Position numbers and translations under genes: made by a program. From Pseudomonas sp. StFLB209 (GTDB taxonomy: Bacteria; Pseudomonadota; Gammaproteobacteria; Pseudomonadales; Pseudomonadaceae), in the NCBI RefSeq assembly GCF_000829415.1, contig NZ_AP014637.1, forward strand, positions 3,613,001 to 3,677,000: 64,000 nt of DNA, in the 5' to 3' direction. Positions within the stretch are counted from its first letter, which is position 1. Every line of letters starts with the position of its first letter. The notes under the pieces are model-generated. The model saw nothing but the letters and a program-made list of their open reading frames with translations. It searched no databases and was not told the origin of the DNA. Below, in pieces: positions 40,685 through 50,424 of the stretch.

Positions 40685-41087
40685 ATTTCTGAGCCTCGAA
40701 ACATGCTCAAGGGCCCGAAAACAATGGATCGGAAGCGAATCTAAAAAAGTATAGAGAGACTATCATTGGGGCAGCCGAGACTTACGAATCCGACTTTGGG
40801 AGCGGATGCGGGGGTATTAGTGGTGGACATGGCAAACCTCGGTGTAATGGTGGGCCTCGTCGCACAGCGCGGGCACCGACTGGGCGCTGGGTGCGCCTCT
40901 GGTCAAAAAGTGCGCAATTCTAGCGATCACGCGGCGTCATGACCAGTGGTTAGAAGAGAAATAAGACGAGTGCTGCGCTATGCTTCGCGCCGTTGCGCAC
41001 GGCGAATGTCAATAAACCGTGCAAACTCAATTGTTTCCTGTTGTTAATTCTGTTTTGGATCTCAGGTTCCGGCTTCGGGAGTGTTCG
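40685..41087. other. Right junction region and kup upstream region
   Basis: No gene. The right attachment site should lie here, and the displaced natural upstream region of rimO with it. A short inverted repeat (GCGCCGTTGCGCACGGCG, about 40987-41004) precedes kup. I see no riboswitch or clear promoter. Confidence 0.4.
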
Positions 41088-42983
41088 ATGAGTCATGCAA
41101 GTAGTCAGGCCGGAACAGGAAGTGCCGCCAAGCCCTTGAGTCTGCTGGTCGCGGCGGTCGGGGTGGTGTACGGGGATATCGGTACCAGTCCGTTGTACAC
41201 GCTCAAGGAAGTGTTTCAGGGGGGGTATGGGGTGGAGGTCACCCATGATGCGATTCTCGGCGTCTTGTCGTTGATCTTCTGGTCGCTGATCTGGGTCGTG
41301 TCGTTCAAGTACATGGTGTTTGTGCTGCGTGCCGATAACCAGGGTGAGGGCGGGATCATGGCCCTGACCGCGCTGGCGCGGCGGGCTACGACGCAGTACC
41401 CGCGCTTGCAGATGGTGATGATTGCCTTTGGCCTGTTCGGTGCAGCGCTGTTCTATGGCGACAGCATGATCACCCCGGCGGTGTCGGTGCTGTCGGCCAT
41501 GGAGGGGCTGGAACTGGCCTTCGAGGGGCTGGAGCGCTGGATCGTGCCCATGGCGCTGGTGGTGCTGGTGGGGCTGTTCCTGATCCAGAAACACGGTACG
41601 GCGCGAATCGGGGTGCTGTTCGGGCCGGTGATGGTGACCTGGTTTCTGGTGCTGGCGGCACTGGGCATCTATGGCATCGTGCATACGCCCGAGGTGCTCA
41701 AGGCGGTTAACCCGGTCTGGGCGGTGCGGTTCTTTATCGTCCATCCTGGCATCGGCGTGGCGATTCTGGGCGCTGTGGTGCTGGCGCTGACCGGTGCCGA
41801 GGCGTTGTATGCCGACATGGGCCACTTTGGCCGCAAGCCGATTTCCCGGGCCTGGTTCATCCTGGTGCTGCCGGCGCTGCTGCTTAACTATTTCGGTCAA
41901 GGCGCATTGGTGCTGGAACACCCTGAAGCAGTGCGCAACCCCTTCTATCTGCTGGCACCGGGCTGGGCGCTGTTGCCGCTGATCGCGCTCTCGACCCTGG
42001 CGACCATCATTGCTTCCCAAGCGGTGATTTCCGGGGCCTTCTCCATGACCCTGCAGGCCATTCAGCTCGGGTACATCCCGCGCATGTTCATTCAACACAC
42101 CTCCAGTGACGCCCAAGGGCAGATCTACATCGGTGCGGTGAACTGGGCGCTGATGGTCGGCGTGATCCTGCTGGTGTTGGGGTTTGAGTCGTCCGGCGCG
42201 CTGGCCTCGGCCTACGGTGTGGCGGTGACCGGAACCATGCTGTGCACCACGTTCCTGGTGGCGGCAGTGATGCTGCTGCTGTGGAAGTGGCCGCCGCTGT
42301 TGGCGGTGCCGCTACTCGTCGGCCTGTTGCTGGTCGACGGTCTGTTTTTTGCTGCCAACGTGCCGAAGATCGTCCAGGGCGGCGCCTTCCCGGTGCTGGC
42401 CGGTGCGGTACTGTTCATCCTGATGACCACCTGGAAGCGCGGCCGGCAGTTGTTGTCCGAGCGCATTGACGAGGCGGGTCTGCCGCTGCCGATCTTTATC
42501 GGCAGTATTCGTGTGCAACCGCCACACCGGGTACAGGGTACGGCGGTATTCCTGACCGCGCGCTCTGATGCTGTGCCGCATGCGTTGCTGCATAACATGC
42601 TGCACAACCAGGTGCTGCACGAACAGGTGGTGTTACTGACAGTCGTCTATGAAGATCGTCCGCGAGTACCGGCCAGTGAGCGTTTCGAAGTTGAAGCTTA
42701 TGGTGAGGGTTTCTATCGGGTGATCCTGCACTTTGGCTTCATTGACGAACCGGACGTGCCTCAGGCCCTGGCTCTGTGTCATCTTGAGGATCTGGACTTC
42801 AGCCCGATGCGCACCACCTATTTCCTGAGTCGGGAGACCGTGATCCCCTCGAAAATTGTCGGCATGGCCCGTTGGCGCGAAGCGCTGTTCGCCTTCATGC
42901 TCAAGAATGCCAACGGCAACCTGCGGTTCTTCAAGTTGCCATACAACCGGGTGATCGAACTCGGGACCCAGGTCGAAATCTAG
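41088..42983 (+). CDS. kup: Low-affinity potassium transporter Kup
   Basis: A protein of 631 residues and about 12 membrane segments of the Kup/HAK/KUP family, a proton-coupled K+ importer. The signature [17 protein letters not shown] lies near residue 27, and [15 protein letters not shown] near residue 230. A soluble C-terminal domain follows the last membrane segment (from about 450). I chose ATG 41088 because the frame further upstream lacks hydrophobic or conserved sequence. It ends in a bidirectional terminator. Confidence 0.96.
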   Translation: MSHASSQAGTGSAAKPLSLLVAAVGVVYGDIGTSPLYTLKEVFQGGYGVEVTHDAILGVLSLIFWSLIWVVSFKYMVFVLRADNQGEGGIMALTALARRATTQYPRLQMVMIAFGLFGAALFYGDSMITPAVSVLSAMEGLELAFEGLERWIVPMALVVLVGLFLIQKHGTARIGVLFGPVMVTWFLVLAALGIYGIVHTPEVLKAVNPVWAVRFFIVHPGIGVAILGAVVLALTGAEALYADMGHFGRKPISRAWFILVLPALLLNYFGQGALVLEHPEAVRNPFYLLAPGWALLPLIALSTLATIIASQAVISGAFSMTLQAIQLGYIPRMFIQHTSSDAQGQIYIGAVNWALMVGVILLVLGFESSGALASAYGVAVTGTMLCTTFLVAAVMLLLWKWPPLLAVPLLVGLLLVDGLFFAANVPKIVQGGAFPVLAGAVLFILMTTWKRGRQLLSERIDEAGLPLPIFIGSIRVQPPHRVQGTAVFLTARSDAVPHALLHNMLHNQVLHEQVVLLTVVYEDRPRVPASERFEVEAYGEGFYRVILHFGFIDEPDVPQALALCHLEDLDFSPMRTTYFLSRETVIPSKIVGMARWREALFAFMLKNANGNLRFFKLPYNRVIELGTQVEI

Positions 42984-42988
42984 ACCGC

Positions 42989-43027
42989 AAAAAAGCCCCG
43001 CGACCGGAAGGTGGCGGGGCTTTTTTT
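42989..43027. terminator. Bidirectional terminator between kup and the hydrolase gene
   Basis: AAAAAAGCCCCGC at 42989-43001 pairs with GCGGGGCTTTTTT at 43014-43026, with T tracts on both strands. It serves the convergent transcripts. Confidence 0.92.
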
Positions 43028-43041
43028 ACCAAGCTGGCGGC

Positions 43042-44379
43042 TTATTGAGCGTTCGCAGGCACCTTGCCTTGCCACTGATCGATTTTGCGCATCAGTCGCT
43101 TGGCCAGTGCCGGATAGTTCTCATCAAAGTGATGCCCGCCCGGCAGTTCCAGCACCTCGCCGACGATGCTGGTATCGGTGCAGCCGCTGTCCTTCTTCTC
43201 CTCGGCACCGTAGACACACAGCACTTTGGCTGCCGGCAATTTGGCAACCTCCGGTCCGGTCCTGGCCTCGGTGCCGGCATTACCCAGCCAGCCATCGACG
43301 TGAATCTCGAAGTTGCCACTGCGCGCCAGGGCCAGCAGGATCATGCCATCGACGCGCTCCTGATCTTCCGGTGCCATGCGGTTATACGCCGCTGGCAACA
43401 CGTCGGCGCCAAATGAATAGCCCGCCAGGATAAAGCGCTTGGCGCCCCATTTCTGCCGGTAGTGATTCATCAGTTCGGTCAGGTCTGTGGCGATCTGTTC
43501 CGGTGACTTGCGCTCCCAGAAGTAGCGCAGCACATCGATGCCCACCACCGGGTAACCGACCTTGGCCATATCACCAGCGATAACCTTGTCCAGATCGCGC
43601 CAGCCGCCGTCACCGGACAGGAACAGGGTCACGGTATCGCTGCTCTGGCTGGCTGGTACCTCAACGGTGGGCACGCCCAGGCCGCCGGCGTCATTTTCAC
43701 CAAGCAGGGCATGACGCAGCTCGGTATTGAGCACTTGGCTCAGGGGGATGTCGTAGTCGCTGATGCTGGTCTCGGCATTGGGCTGGTCGCGTACAAACGC
43801 CGCACTCGGGTCATCCGGGGCGTCGTTGAAGGCTGCCAGCCATTTGCCATGCGGGGCTTTTTGCGGCAGTGGCTCGTCGCAGATCTGCGGCGGGATGTCG
43901 CCTTCTTCAAGTTCCGGTGGCGGATTGGAGACATGCTGCAGGGCAAAGCCCACCGAAATTGCCTGGGCCTTGTCGTCGGTCTGGGCAGCCAGCCAGCGCC
44001 AGGCCAGGGTGGCACCGTGGCCGATGCCCCCGACGACGGTGGCCGGGCCGTCCAGTTTCTGCAAAGCGTTACTGAACACCTGGCTTTGCAGCACACAGTC
44101 ATCGGCAGGCAGTTCTACCTGAATGATGCTGGCGGCGGCGTCAGTGCCCAGTGCCTGCAGTTGCTTGTCGCTGAGTTTGTCTTTGCTGTTGACTGCCAGA
44201 GCAATGCGGGCCTTGACCCGGCTGGCCGGGGTTACCAGGGTGATAGCCGAGCCATCCTCAAGAGAGGCGTGCTCGACGGTGGCCGGTGTAGCGGGGCGGT
44301 GCCAGAACCATGTACCCAATGCGGCAAGCAGAACCAGCGCCAGTATTATCAGTACATAGCGTAATACACGTCGAATCAT
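43042..44379 (-). CDS. VirJ/AcvB-type hydrolase, probable aminoacyl-phosphatidylglycerol hydrolase
   Basis: A protein of 445 residues with an N-terminal membrane anchor (VLIILALVLLAALGTWFW, about 9-26) and a periplasmic alpha/beta hydrolase of the VirJ/AcvB type. Visible motifs: LFLSGDGGWRD (253-262), the nucleophile elbow GYSFG with Ser322, and a C-terminal GGHHFD with His416. It is the homologue of P. aeruginosa PA0919, which removes alanine from alanyl-phosphatidylglycerol. Its start overlaps the stop of mprF, so synthesis and hydrolysis of the aminoacyl lipid are coupled. Confidence 0.88.
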   Translation of the reverse strand: MIRRVLRYVLIILALVLLAALGTWFWHRPATPATVEHASLEDGSAITLVTPASRVKARIALAVNSKDKLSDKQLQALGTDAAASIIQVELPADDCVLQSQVFSNALQKLDGPATVVGGIGHGATLAWRWLAAQTDDKAQAISVGFALQHVSNPPPELEEGDIPPQICDEPLPQKAPHGKWLAAFNDAPDDPSAAFVRDQPNAETSISDYDIPLSQVLNTELRHALLGENDAGGLGVPTVEVPASQSSDTVTLFLSGDGGWRDLDKVIAGDMAKVGYPVVGIDVLRYFWERKSPEQIATDLTELMNHYRQKWGAKRFILAGYSFGADVLPAAYNRMAPEDQERVDGMILLALARSGNFEIHVDGWLGNAGTEARTGPEVAKLPAAKVLCVYGAEEKKDSGCTDTSIVGEVLELPGGHHFDENYPALAKRLMRKIDQWQGKVPANAQ

Positions 44380-47024
44380 CAGCGTTTCACCAATCCAGTC
44401 AGGCCGCCTGCAATCAGGGCGGCGGTGTCTGCCAGGGCCACCAGCGGATCGAGTCCGGCCGGTACGGCCATGTAGCGCGGTTCCCAGTCAGGCTGGAATT
44501 TGTCCTTGAAGCGGCGTAGCCCCTGAAAGTTGTACAGCTGTTCGCCACGACGAAACACCATCGAACCCAGGCGTTGAGTCAGCGGCGCGCCGCGCCTTGG
44601 TTGCAGGCCCGACAATGGCACCATGCCCAGGCTGAAGCGGGCATAGCCTTCGGCTTTATAGTGCTGGATCAGGCCGATCATCATGAACTCCATGGTGGAC
44701 TTCGGTGCGTCGGGGTGGGCGCGCATCAGATCAAGGCTGGACAGCTCCAGGCTGGAAGTCTCCAGCAAGTTGGCGAAGGCCACCGGCTTGCCTTGAAAGC
44801 GGATGATGGCGATGCGGAAATACTGCAGGTACTCGGGGGTGAAGCGTCCGAGCGAGAAGCCTTTTTCGCGCACATTCTTGCCGCTGAGCCAGGCATCGGA
44901 AATCACTTTGAGCTCGTCCAGCGGAGCCTGCCCGCGTTCGTGGATCTCCAGGGTCAGGCCGTCACGGCTGCCGCGGTTCCAGGTATAACGCAGGTCTTTC
45001 ATCTCCTTGCCCTTGGCGTCGATGTCAAAGCGCCGCAAATCAACCCGTGCTTCTTCACCGAGCTTGATCGCGGTCAGGCCAATATCCATGTAGTAGGGCA
45101 GGTTTTCGGCGCGAACCTGATAGAACACTGGCCTTGCGTGGTGTACGTCGCACAGGTCGCGGAACTGCCAGATCATTTCGGCGCGCTGCTGGGCCGGGCC
45201 GATCGGGTCATACAAGGCCACCAGGCTGCGCCCGCGATGCGAATACATCAGGAAGGCGTTGTTGTCCGGGTGGAACAGAATGGCTTTGTCGCCGGTCAGC
45301 GCCAGGCCGCCGTCGGGCTGGTTGGAGGCCTTGAGGATCGCGGCGGCTTTGTCCAGTTCCTGGGCGTCAGGCAGTTTGATGCCGGGGCGGGCGGTGCGCA
45401 GTAGCCAGGTCAGGGACACCACCAGCAGCAATACCGCGCTGCCCAGCGCCGAGCGCAGGCCGCGCGGGGCGTCGGCGTCCAGGGTGAACTGCCACCACAA
45501 TTGATGGCTATAAGGCACGTCCTGGTAGGCAAACAGCAGCAGCCAGATCGACGCACCTACTACGCAGGTACTGGCAATCACATACAGCGGAGAAAACGGC
45601 AGTTCCAGCAAGCGGCTGGGACGGTAGAACGAGCGCCGGAAAGCGATCAACAGCACGGCGGTCAGCAGCAGCAGACTGGCTTCTTCCCAGTCAAAGCCCT
45701 TGAGCATCGACAGCACTGCACCTGTCACCAGCAGGATCACGGTGAGCATCCACGCCGCTGACAGGCGCCGCCGCAGTCCTTGGGCCAACAGCAGGCAGAG
45801 CACGCCGATCAGGCTGGCACCAAAGTGAGAGGCATTGATCAGGCGATGCGGAATCATGAACCCGACATTTTCCAGGCGGGTGTCGATCTCTGGGGTGGCA
45901 CCGGAGAATAGCAATACGACCCCAGAGAGAAACACCAGCAATGCCAGGACCGGTGCGCCCAGCCCGGAGGCAACCCGCAGCGCCTGTTGGGCAAACAGCA
46001 GGCGCTTGGCTTCGGTGAACAGCAGCGTCAGGCACGCCAGCAGCAGTGGCAGGACCACGTAGATCAAGCGATAGAGCAGCAGGGCGGCGGCCAGTGGTGC
46101 GGCGCCCAGTTCATTGGCGAACGCCGCCAGCAGGACGGCTTCGAACACTCCGACGCCGCCTGGTACATGGCTGAGCACGCCAGCCGCCAGGGCCAGCAGA
46201 TAAACCAGAATGAACGCGCCCAAGGGCGGTGACTGTGGCAGGAGCAGGTACAGCACCAATGCTGCTGCAACGACGTCCAGTGCGGTAATCACCAGTTGAG
46301 CCAGGGTCAGGCGCAGGTCTGGCAGACGTAGCGAGCGCCGCCCGGCGCGCACCAGCAGCACGTGGGGCACGTCTTGTTCCGGCAGGCGCCGACGATAGAC
46401 CGCGATAGCCAGGATCAGGCTGCCAGCCAGTACCGCGATGGCCACACTGGCCAGCACGTCGACGGGCAGCTTCAACGCCAGCGATGCGCCAGACAGGTTA
46501 CTCAGTGTCGCAATGGCGGCCAGTGGCGGCAGTGCGCAACCCAGCGACAGGCTGGCGAACACGGTCATGCGGGCAATTTCGATGGCGCCGATACCATGGC
46601 GTGAATACAGGCGGTAACGCACCGAGCCGCCGGATAGCATCGACAGGCCAACCGCGTTGCCAATCGCGAATGAGGTGAAACCACCCAGCAAGAGGGTGCG
46701 GGTTGGCAGGTTGACGCCCGCGTACCGGCTGGCTGAGAGTTCATAGCCCATGAGAATCACGTAGCCGATGATCGCTGCCAGCAGAGCGCCGCCCAGCGCC
46801 GGGAGCGGGACGGCGTACAGTGCGTCGCGCAGGGCAAAGAAATCCATTTCGATCAACATGTGCCGGCAGGCGATCAAAGCCATGCCAAACAGCACCAGCA
46901 TGACTGCCAGCCCTATGGGCTGGCGATACTTGCTCAGGCGCTCCAGCCATTGCAGGCGCACAGGTTGTATCGGTTGGGTCGCCGTAACGGCTTCGAGGGG
47001 CTCTGACGGATGATCGCGCATCAT
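44379..47024 (-). CDS. mprF: Phosphatidylglycerol aminoacyltransferase MprF
   Basis: A protein of 881 residues, full length for MprF. The N-terminal flippase part has many membrane segments (to about 530). The C-terminal cytosolic GNAT-like synthase (about 540-881) shows LFHPDNNAFLMYSHRGRSLVALYDP and FMMIGLIQHYKAEGYARFSLGMVPLS. It moves an amino acid (alanine in P. aeruginosa) from tRNA to phosphatidylglycerol and so lowers the membrane's negative charge. A tandem ATG-ATG start follows AGGA. Confidence 0.95.
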   Translation of the reverse strand: MMRDHPSEPLEAVTATQPIQPVRLQWLERLSKYRQPIGLAVMLVLFGMALIACRHMLIEMDFFALRDALYAVPLPALGGALLAAIIGYVILMGYELSASRYAGVNLPTRTLLLGGFTSFAIGNAVGLSMLSGGSVRYRLYSRHGIGAIEIARMTVFASLSLGCALPPLAAIATLSNLSGASLALKLPVDVLASVAIAVLAGSLILAIAVYRRRLPEQDVPHVLLVRAGRRSLRLPDLRLTLAQLVITALDVVAAALVLYLLLPQSPPLGAFILVYLLALAAGVLSHVPGGVGVFEAVLLAAFANELGAAPLAAALLLYRLIYVVLPLLLACLTLLFTEAKRLLFAQQALRVASGLGAPVLALLVFLSGVVLLFSGATPEIDTRLENVGFMIPHRLINASHFGASLIGVLCLLLAQGLRRRLSAAWMLTVILLVTGAVLSMLKGFDWEEASLLLLTAVLLIAFRRSFYRPSRLLELPFSPLYVIASTCVVGASIWLLLFAYQDVPYSHQLWWQFTLDADAPRGLRSALGSAVLLLVVSLTWLLRTARPGIKLPDAQELDKAAAILKASNQPDGGLALTGDKAILFHPDNNAFLMYSHRGRSLVALYDPIGPAQQRAEMIWQFRDLCDVHHARPVFYQVRAENLPYYMDIGLTAIKLGEEARVDLRRFDIDAKGKEMKDLRYTWNRGSRDGLTLEIHERGQAPLDELKVISDAWLSGKNVREKGFSLGRFTPEYLQYFRIAIIRFQGKPVAFANLLETSSLELSSLDLMRAHPDAPKSTMEFMMIGLIQHYKAEGYARFSLGMVPLSGLQPRRGAPLTQRLGSMVFRRGEQLYNFQGLRRFKDKFQPDWEPRYMAVPAGLDPLVALADTAALIAGGLTGLVKR

Positions 47025-47418
47025 TCACTTCCTGGAGTGCGCGCGACAGGATTGAGGTCTACAACCAAGTTACCGATCCCTACGCAAAAGTATGTCGAGA
47101 TGTTAGCGCGTCAGCGACTGGCGAGCGACTGGCCAATGGAGCAGGGCGCAACTGTTCAGCAGCGATTCAGACTGGCTCTTTATCACAATGATCGCAAGAC
47201 GATGAGTGGGCGCGTGCCATTACTGATAGCCGGTTGAGATCGTTGCATTTTGAGACTAGTCATAAAGGTGTCGGCAGGGCAGCAAAAAACTGGTGTTGCC
47301 GACACATCCGGTTACGGGGAAGGATAATAGGGGGTTCCTGGCAGTCAGGCTAAAGAGTTTTTTATCAACGACTTGCGTGAATGCTTCAGGTGGCTGGAAA
47401 AGCTTTCGTGCAGACGCA
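47025..47418. other. Upstream region of mprF; no gene seen
   Basis: About 390 bp with no credible coding frame. It holds the promoter region of mprF and is AT-richer than its surroundings. I see no further structure. Confidence 0.5.
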
Positions 47419-47450
47419 AAAAAGGCCACTTTTTCAAGTGGCCTTTTCTG
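47419..47450 (-). terminator. Terminator of initiator tRNA copy 1
   Basis: AAAAGGCCACTT pairs with AAGTGGCCTTTT around a TTTC loop. The same hairpin follows each of the three tRNA copies. Confidence 0.9.
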
Positions 47451-47456
47451 TGTATC

Positions 47457-47533
<77 letters not shown>

Positions 47534-47546
47534 TCTGTGAGGCGGC

Positions 47547-47574
47547 ATTGTACGGATTAATAAGTTTGTGTCAA
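47547..47574 (-). promoter_or_regulatory. Promoter of tRNA-fMet copy 1
   Basis: TTGACA (47569-47574), 16-bp spacer, TACAAT (47547-47552). Confidence 0.8.
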
Positions 47575-47628
47575 GCGTGAAGTGAAAATAACAGGTTGTA
47601 AGCAGTGGCGCAGATAAAAACGGTGCAC

Positions 47629-47662
47629 AAAAAAAGGCCACTTTTTCAAGTGGCCTTTTTCG
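47629..47662 (-). terminator. Terminator of initiator tRNA copy 2
   Basis: The same hairpin as after copy 1, with an A-rich left arm (AAAAAGGCCACTT) and the T tract on the minus strand. Confidence 0.88.
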
Positions 47663-47668
47663 TGTATC

Positions 47669-47745
<77 letters not shown>

Positions 47746-47758
47746 TCTGAGGTTGCGC

Positions 47759-47786
47759 ATTCTACAGATAAAAAAGAGTGTGTCAA
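47759..47786 (-). promoter_or_regulatory. Promoter of tRNA-fMet copy 2
   Basis: TTGACA (47781-47786), 16-bp spacer, TAGAAT (47759-47764). Confidence 0.8.
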
Positions 47787-47851
47787 TAAAATAGTCGAAG
47801 AAGTAGGGATATGTCTTTGAAAGACAATGCTGTTCAGATAAACGCTGCGGA

Positions 47852-47955
47852 CCGGGTGGGAGCAAGCTCTGCTCGCGAAGAGGCCAGTAAGATCACAGCA
47901 TATGCAGTGACTTTGCTGGCCTCTTCGCGACCAAGGTCGCTCCCACCGGGGGCAT
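47852..47955. repeat. Pair of inverted REP elements (Pseudomonas type)
   Basis: GGGTGGGAGCAAGCTCTGCT followed by CGCGAAGAGGCC, and further on the reverse complement form GGCCTCTTCGCGACC with GGTCGCTCCCACC. These are the common intergenic REPs of fluorescens-group pseudomonads, here as an inverted pair between tRNA copies 2 and 3. Confidence 0.88.
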
Positions 47956-47999
47956 AAAGCGCCTGATCGAACAGTATTGCTTTTAAAAATAAAGCAACA

Positions 48000-48030
48000 A
48001 AAAAGGCCACTTTTTCAAGTGGCCTTTTCG
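48000..48030 (-). terminator. Terminator of initiator tRNA copy 3
   Basis: The same AAAAGGCCACTT / AAGTGGCCTTTT hairpin as after copies 1 and 2. Confidence 0.88.
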
Positions 48031-48036
48031 TATATC

Positions 48037-48113
<77 letters not shown>

Positions 48114-48126
48114 CCTGTGGATGGAG

Positions 48127-48154
48127 AGTCTACAGAATGATAATTTTCTGTCAA
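48127..48154 (-). promoter_or_regulatory. Promoter of tRNA-fMet copy 3
   Basis: TTGACA (48149-48154), 16-bp spacer, TAGACT (48127-48132). Confidence 0.75.
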
Positions 48155-48337
48155 GCGCATAATTCAAAAAAATGCTTTTTCTTCAATCAGTTAGTGATCG
48201 TTTGTCTGACCGGCGGCGGGTTTGGTCAGTCGGTTGACTCAGATCAGCCGACTTTTTAAGTGCCTTCCCGTGTTCAGGCGTGTCAGCTGCGCAGGGTGAT
48301 GCGATACTGCCCATCTGAAGTTCACTGATCGCAGGAC

Positions 48338-49393
48338 ATGGCGCAGCGTAAGATCATCCATATCGACTGTGACTGCTTTTACGCAGCCATCGAGATGCGC
48401 GACAACCCGAAGCTTGCGGGTATTCCGTTGGCGGTGGGAGGCTCTGCGGATCGGCGCGGGGTGATTGCGACTTGTAATTACGAGGCGCGAGCTTTCGGTG
48501 TGCGCTCAGCTATGTCTTCCCACCATGCGTTAAAGCTTTGCCCGGATCTGACCATCGTCAAACCGCGTATGGATGCTTATAAAGAAGCATCCCGGGAAAT
48601 TCATACGATCTTTCGCGAATATACCGACCTGATCGAGCCGCTCTCGCTGGATGAGGCCTATCTGGATGTCTCCGGGTCCAGTCGCTTCGCCGGCAGTGCG
48701 ACGCGCATTGCCCAGGACATTCGCCGTCGGGTCTCCAGCCAATTGCATATCACGGTCTCGGCCGGGGTAGCGCCCAACAAGTTCCTGGCCAAGATTGCCA
48801 GTGACTGGAAAAAGCCCAACGGGATATTTGTCATTACCCCTGAGCTGGTCGAGGAGTTTGTCACTGGTTTGCCGGTCAGCAAGCTGCATGGTGTCGGCAA
48901 GGTGACCGCCGACAAGTTGGGGCGTCTGGGGATTGTCAGTTGTGCGGACCTGGCCGGCTGGCAGAAGCTGGCGCTGGTTCGTGAGTTCGGCAGCTTTGGC
49001 GAGCGGTTGTGGAATCTGGCGCGGGGCATCGACGAGCGGCCGGTGCAGAATGACAGTCGGCGCCAGTCGGTCAGCGTCGAAAACACCTACGACACCGATT
49101 TGCCTGATCTGGCCAGTTGTGTCGCAAAACTGCCCGAGCTGATGGAGTCGCTGGAGAAGCGTTTGGCACGCCTGGATAGCCATTACCGGCCCGGCAAACC
49201 GTTCGTGAAGGTCAAGTTTCATGATTTCGCCCAGACCACCCTGGAGCAGGCGGGGGCGGGAAGGGATCTGGCCAGTTATCAGCAGTTGCTGAGTCAGGCA
49301 TTTGCCCGGGGCGACAGGCCGGTCCGGTTGCTCGGAATAGGTGTGCGCCTGCAGGATCTGCGTGGCGCACATGAGCAGCTTGAGCTTTTCTAG
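48338..49393 (+). CDS. dinB: DNA polymerase IV
   Basis: A Y-family translesion polymerase of 351 residues. The metal-binding residues are visible: Asp10 in HIDCDCFYAAIE and Asp105-Glu106 in SLDEAYLDVSG. The steric-gate region follows Asp12. The thumb helix-hairpin-helix is KLHGVGKVTADKLGRLG. The C-terminal LGIGVRLQDL and final QLELF resemble the usual clamp-binding tail. I see no full LexA box in the 75 bp upstream. Confidence 0.96.
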   Translation: MAQRKIIHIDCDCFYAAIEMRDNPKLAGIPLAVGGSADRRGVIATCNYEARAFGVRSAMSSHHALKLCPDLTIVKPRMDAYKEASREIHTIFREYTDLIEPLSLDEAYLDVSGSSRFAGSATRIAQDIRRRVSSQLHITVSAGVAPNKFLAKIASDWKKPNGIFVITPELVEEFVTGLPVSKLHGVGKVTADKLGRLGIVSCADLAGWQKLALVREFGSFGERLWNLARGIDERPVQNDSRRQSVSVENTYDTDLPDLASCVAKLPELMESLEKRLARLDSHYRPGKPFVKVKFHDFAQTTLEQAGAGRDLASYQQLLSQAFARGDRPVRLLGIGVRLQDLRGAHEQLELF

Positions 49394-49396
49394 CGC

Positions 49397-50353
49397 TTAT
49401 TCCTCTGCCGCAGTCGGTGCAACCAGGCGACCTGCATCTTTTGCCAGTGACTTGATCAGTTCGTTCTGCAGTTCCTGGTCATTGCGGGTCAGTTCCAGCA
49501 GGCTCTGTTCGAGTTCGCTGGCCTGTTCGTCCAGACCCAGTTCGGCCAGCCGCTTGACCCTGTGAACCCACTGGCTGACTTCGTCATCTTCCAGATCGTC
49601 GTAGATCAAGCCGTGAGCTTCAAGCAGCTTGCCACGCAGATTTCGGCTGACAGGCAGGCTGTCGCTGGCACGGGCATTGTCCTGCTCATCTTCCACGCTG
49701 ATGTACAGGCGGGTGACCTGACGCAAGTCCTGCTCGGCGAACGGGCTGTCGAGCAGGTTCAGGCGCAGCACGCCATTGCGGTCTGTGCTCAGCTCATGGG
49801 TGGTGGCGCCGGCCTTGATCAGGACCGGGTGTTCATTCCATGGCAGTGTCGAATTTTCGATGCGTTTGTCTTGCTGGACTTCGTCAATGCTGGCCAGGTT
49901 TTGCTCGGCGCGCCCGTGAGACGGGGCATTCATGAACGGGTTCAGACCCGCCACGCCGTAGTTGATCCAGTCGTGGGTGACGCTGTCGGGCAGGTTGCCA
50001 AGGGCAAAAATATTCACCACGTTGGCGCCTGCGCCGGCTACTACCGCAACCGCGCCAAGCGGAATCTCGTAGATTTCGCGCCAGGGTTGATAGGGTGTGT
50101 AGCGGTCGTAATGGCGGGTCACTTCATATTCGGTGACTTCAAACGACTTGTGTTCGTGAATGCGGATGCGACGCTGCGGCAGTTCCAGGGTCTTGGGCTC
50201 GCCGATGTCGATTTGCAGGGTGTGTTCGAGGAGTTTGCGCTCGACGCGTTCTTCGTGCTCGCTGCGTTGTGACAGCTGATTGGCACAACCGCTGACAAGC
50301 AGGGTGCCACACAGGGCGGCGCTGCCGAGGCTCAGGGGGCTTCGCTTGAACAT
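49397..50353 (-). CDS. Conserved lipoprotein of unknown function
   Basis: A protein of 318 residues with a lipoprotein signal (SAALCGTLLVSGC, lipobox LVSGC, Cys23). The mature part has a short hydrophobic stretch (IPLGAVAVVAGAGANVVNIFALG), a mixed domain, and a helical Leu/Glu-rich C terminus. It corresponds to the uncharacterised PA0955 next to proS. I chose start 50353 because the signal peptide then begins properly (MFKRS). Confidence 0.8.
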   Translation of the reverse strand: MFKRSPLSLGSAALCGTLLVSGCANQLSQRSEHEERVERKLLEHTLQIDIGEPKTLELPQRRIRIHEHKSFEVTEYEVTRHYDRYTPYQPWREIYEIPLGAVAVVAGAGANVVNIFALGNLPDSVTHDWINYGVAGLNPFMNAPSHGRAEQNLASIDEVQQDKRIENSTLPWNEHPVLIKAGATTHELSTDRNGVLRLNLLDSPFAEQDLRQVTRLYISVEDEQDNARASDSLPVSRNLRGKLLEAHGLIYDDLEDDEVSQWVHRVKRLAELGLDEQASELEQSLLELTRNDQELQNELIKSLAKDAGRLVAPTAAEE

Positions 50354-50390
50354 GAGGTCTCTGGGTAGGTTGGGCGCACAAGAACTGAAA

Positions 50391-50419
50391 CGGCGCACCC
50401 GCAGGTTGCGGGTGCGCCG
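50391..50419 (-). terminator. Hairpin downstream of proS
   Basis: CGGCGCACCCGCA pairs with TGCGGGTGCGCCG, followed on the minus strand by TTTCAGTTCTT. Probably the proS terminator, with a weak T tract. Confidence 0.7.
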
Positions 50420-50424
50420 CTGAA

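Larger units (their letters stand above)
7270..40900. mobile_element. P2/HP1-like mosaic prophage (approximate ends)
   Basis: Everything between rimO and kup, which are neighbours in P. aeruginosa, is phage or accessory DNA. In order it holds: a serine recombinase, a CI-controlled operon, cI/cro, a replication gene, an Ogr-like activator, head genes, tail genes with an embedded lysis cassette, a repeat-bearing small RNA unit, and an accessory end with HicAB. No structural gene is obviously broken, so the element may be inducible. The ends are estimates: the left end must lie between 7260 and 7293, the right end between the last prophage gene (40618) and kup (41088). I could not find a convincing attachment-site repeat. 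Confidence 0.9.

Noticed and set aside
40950..42116. 388-codon open frame on the minus strand opposite kup
   Set aside because: Composition dominated by His, Gln and Arg, exactly opposite a well-conserved transporter gene.
47010..47237. 75-codon frame upstream of mprF
   Set aside because: It overlaps the start of mprF on the other strand and shows no coding signal.
48263..48337. LexA box expected before dinB
   Set aside because: I looked for CTGT-N8-ACAG in the upstream stretch and found none, so SOS control of dinB is not supported by this sequence.
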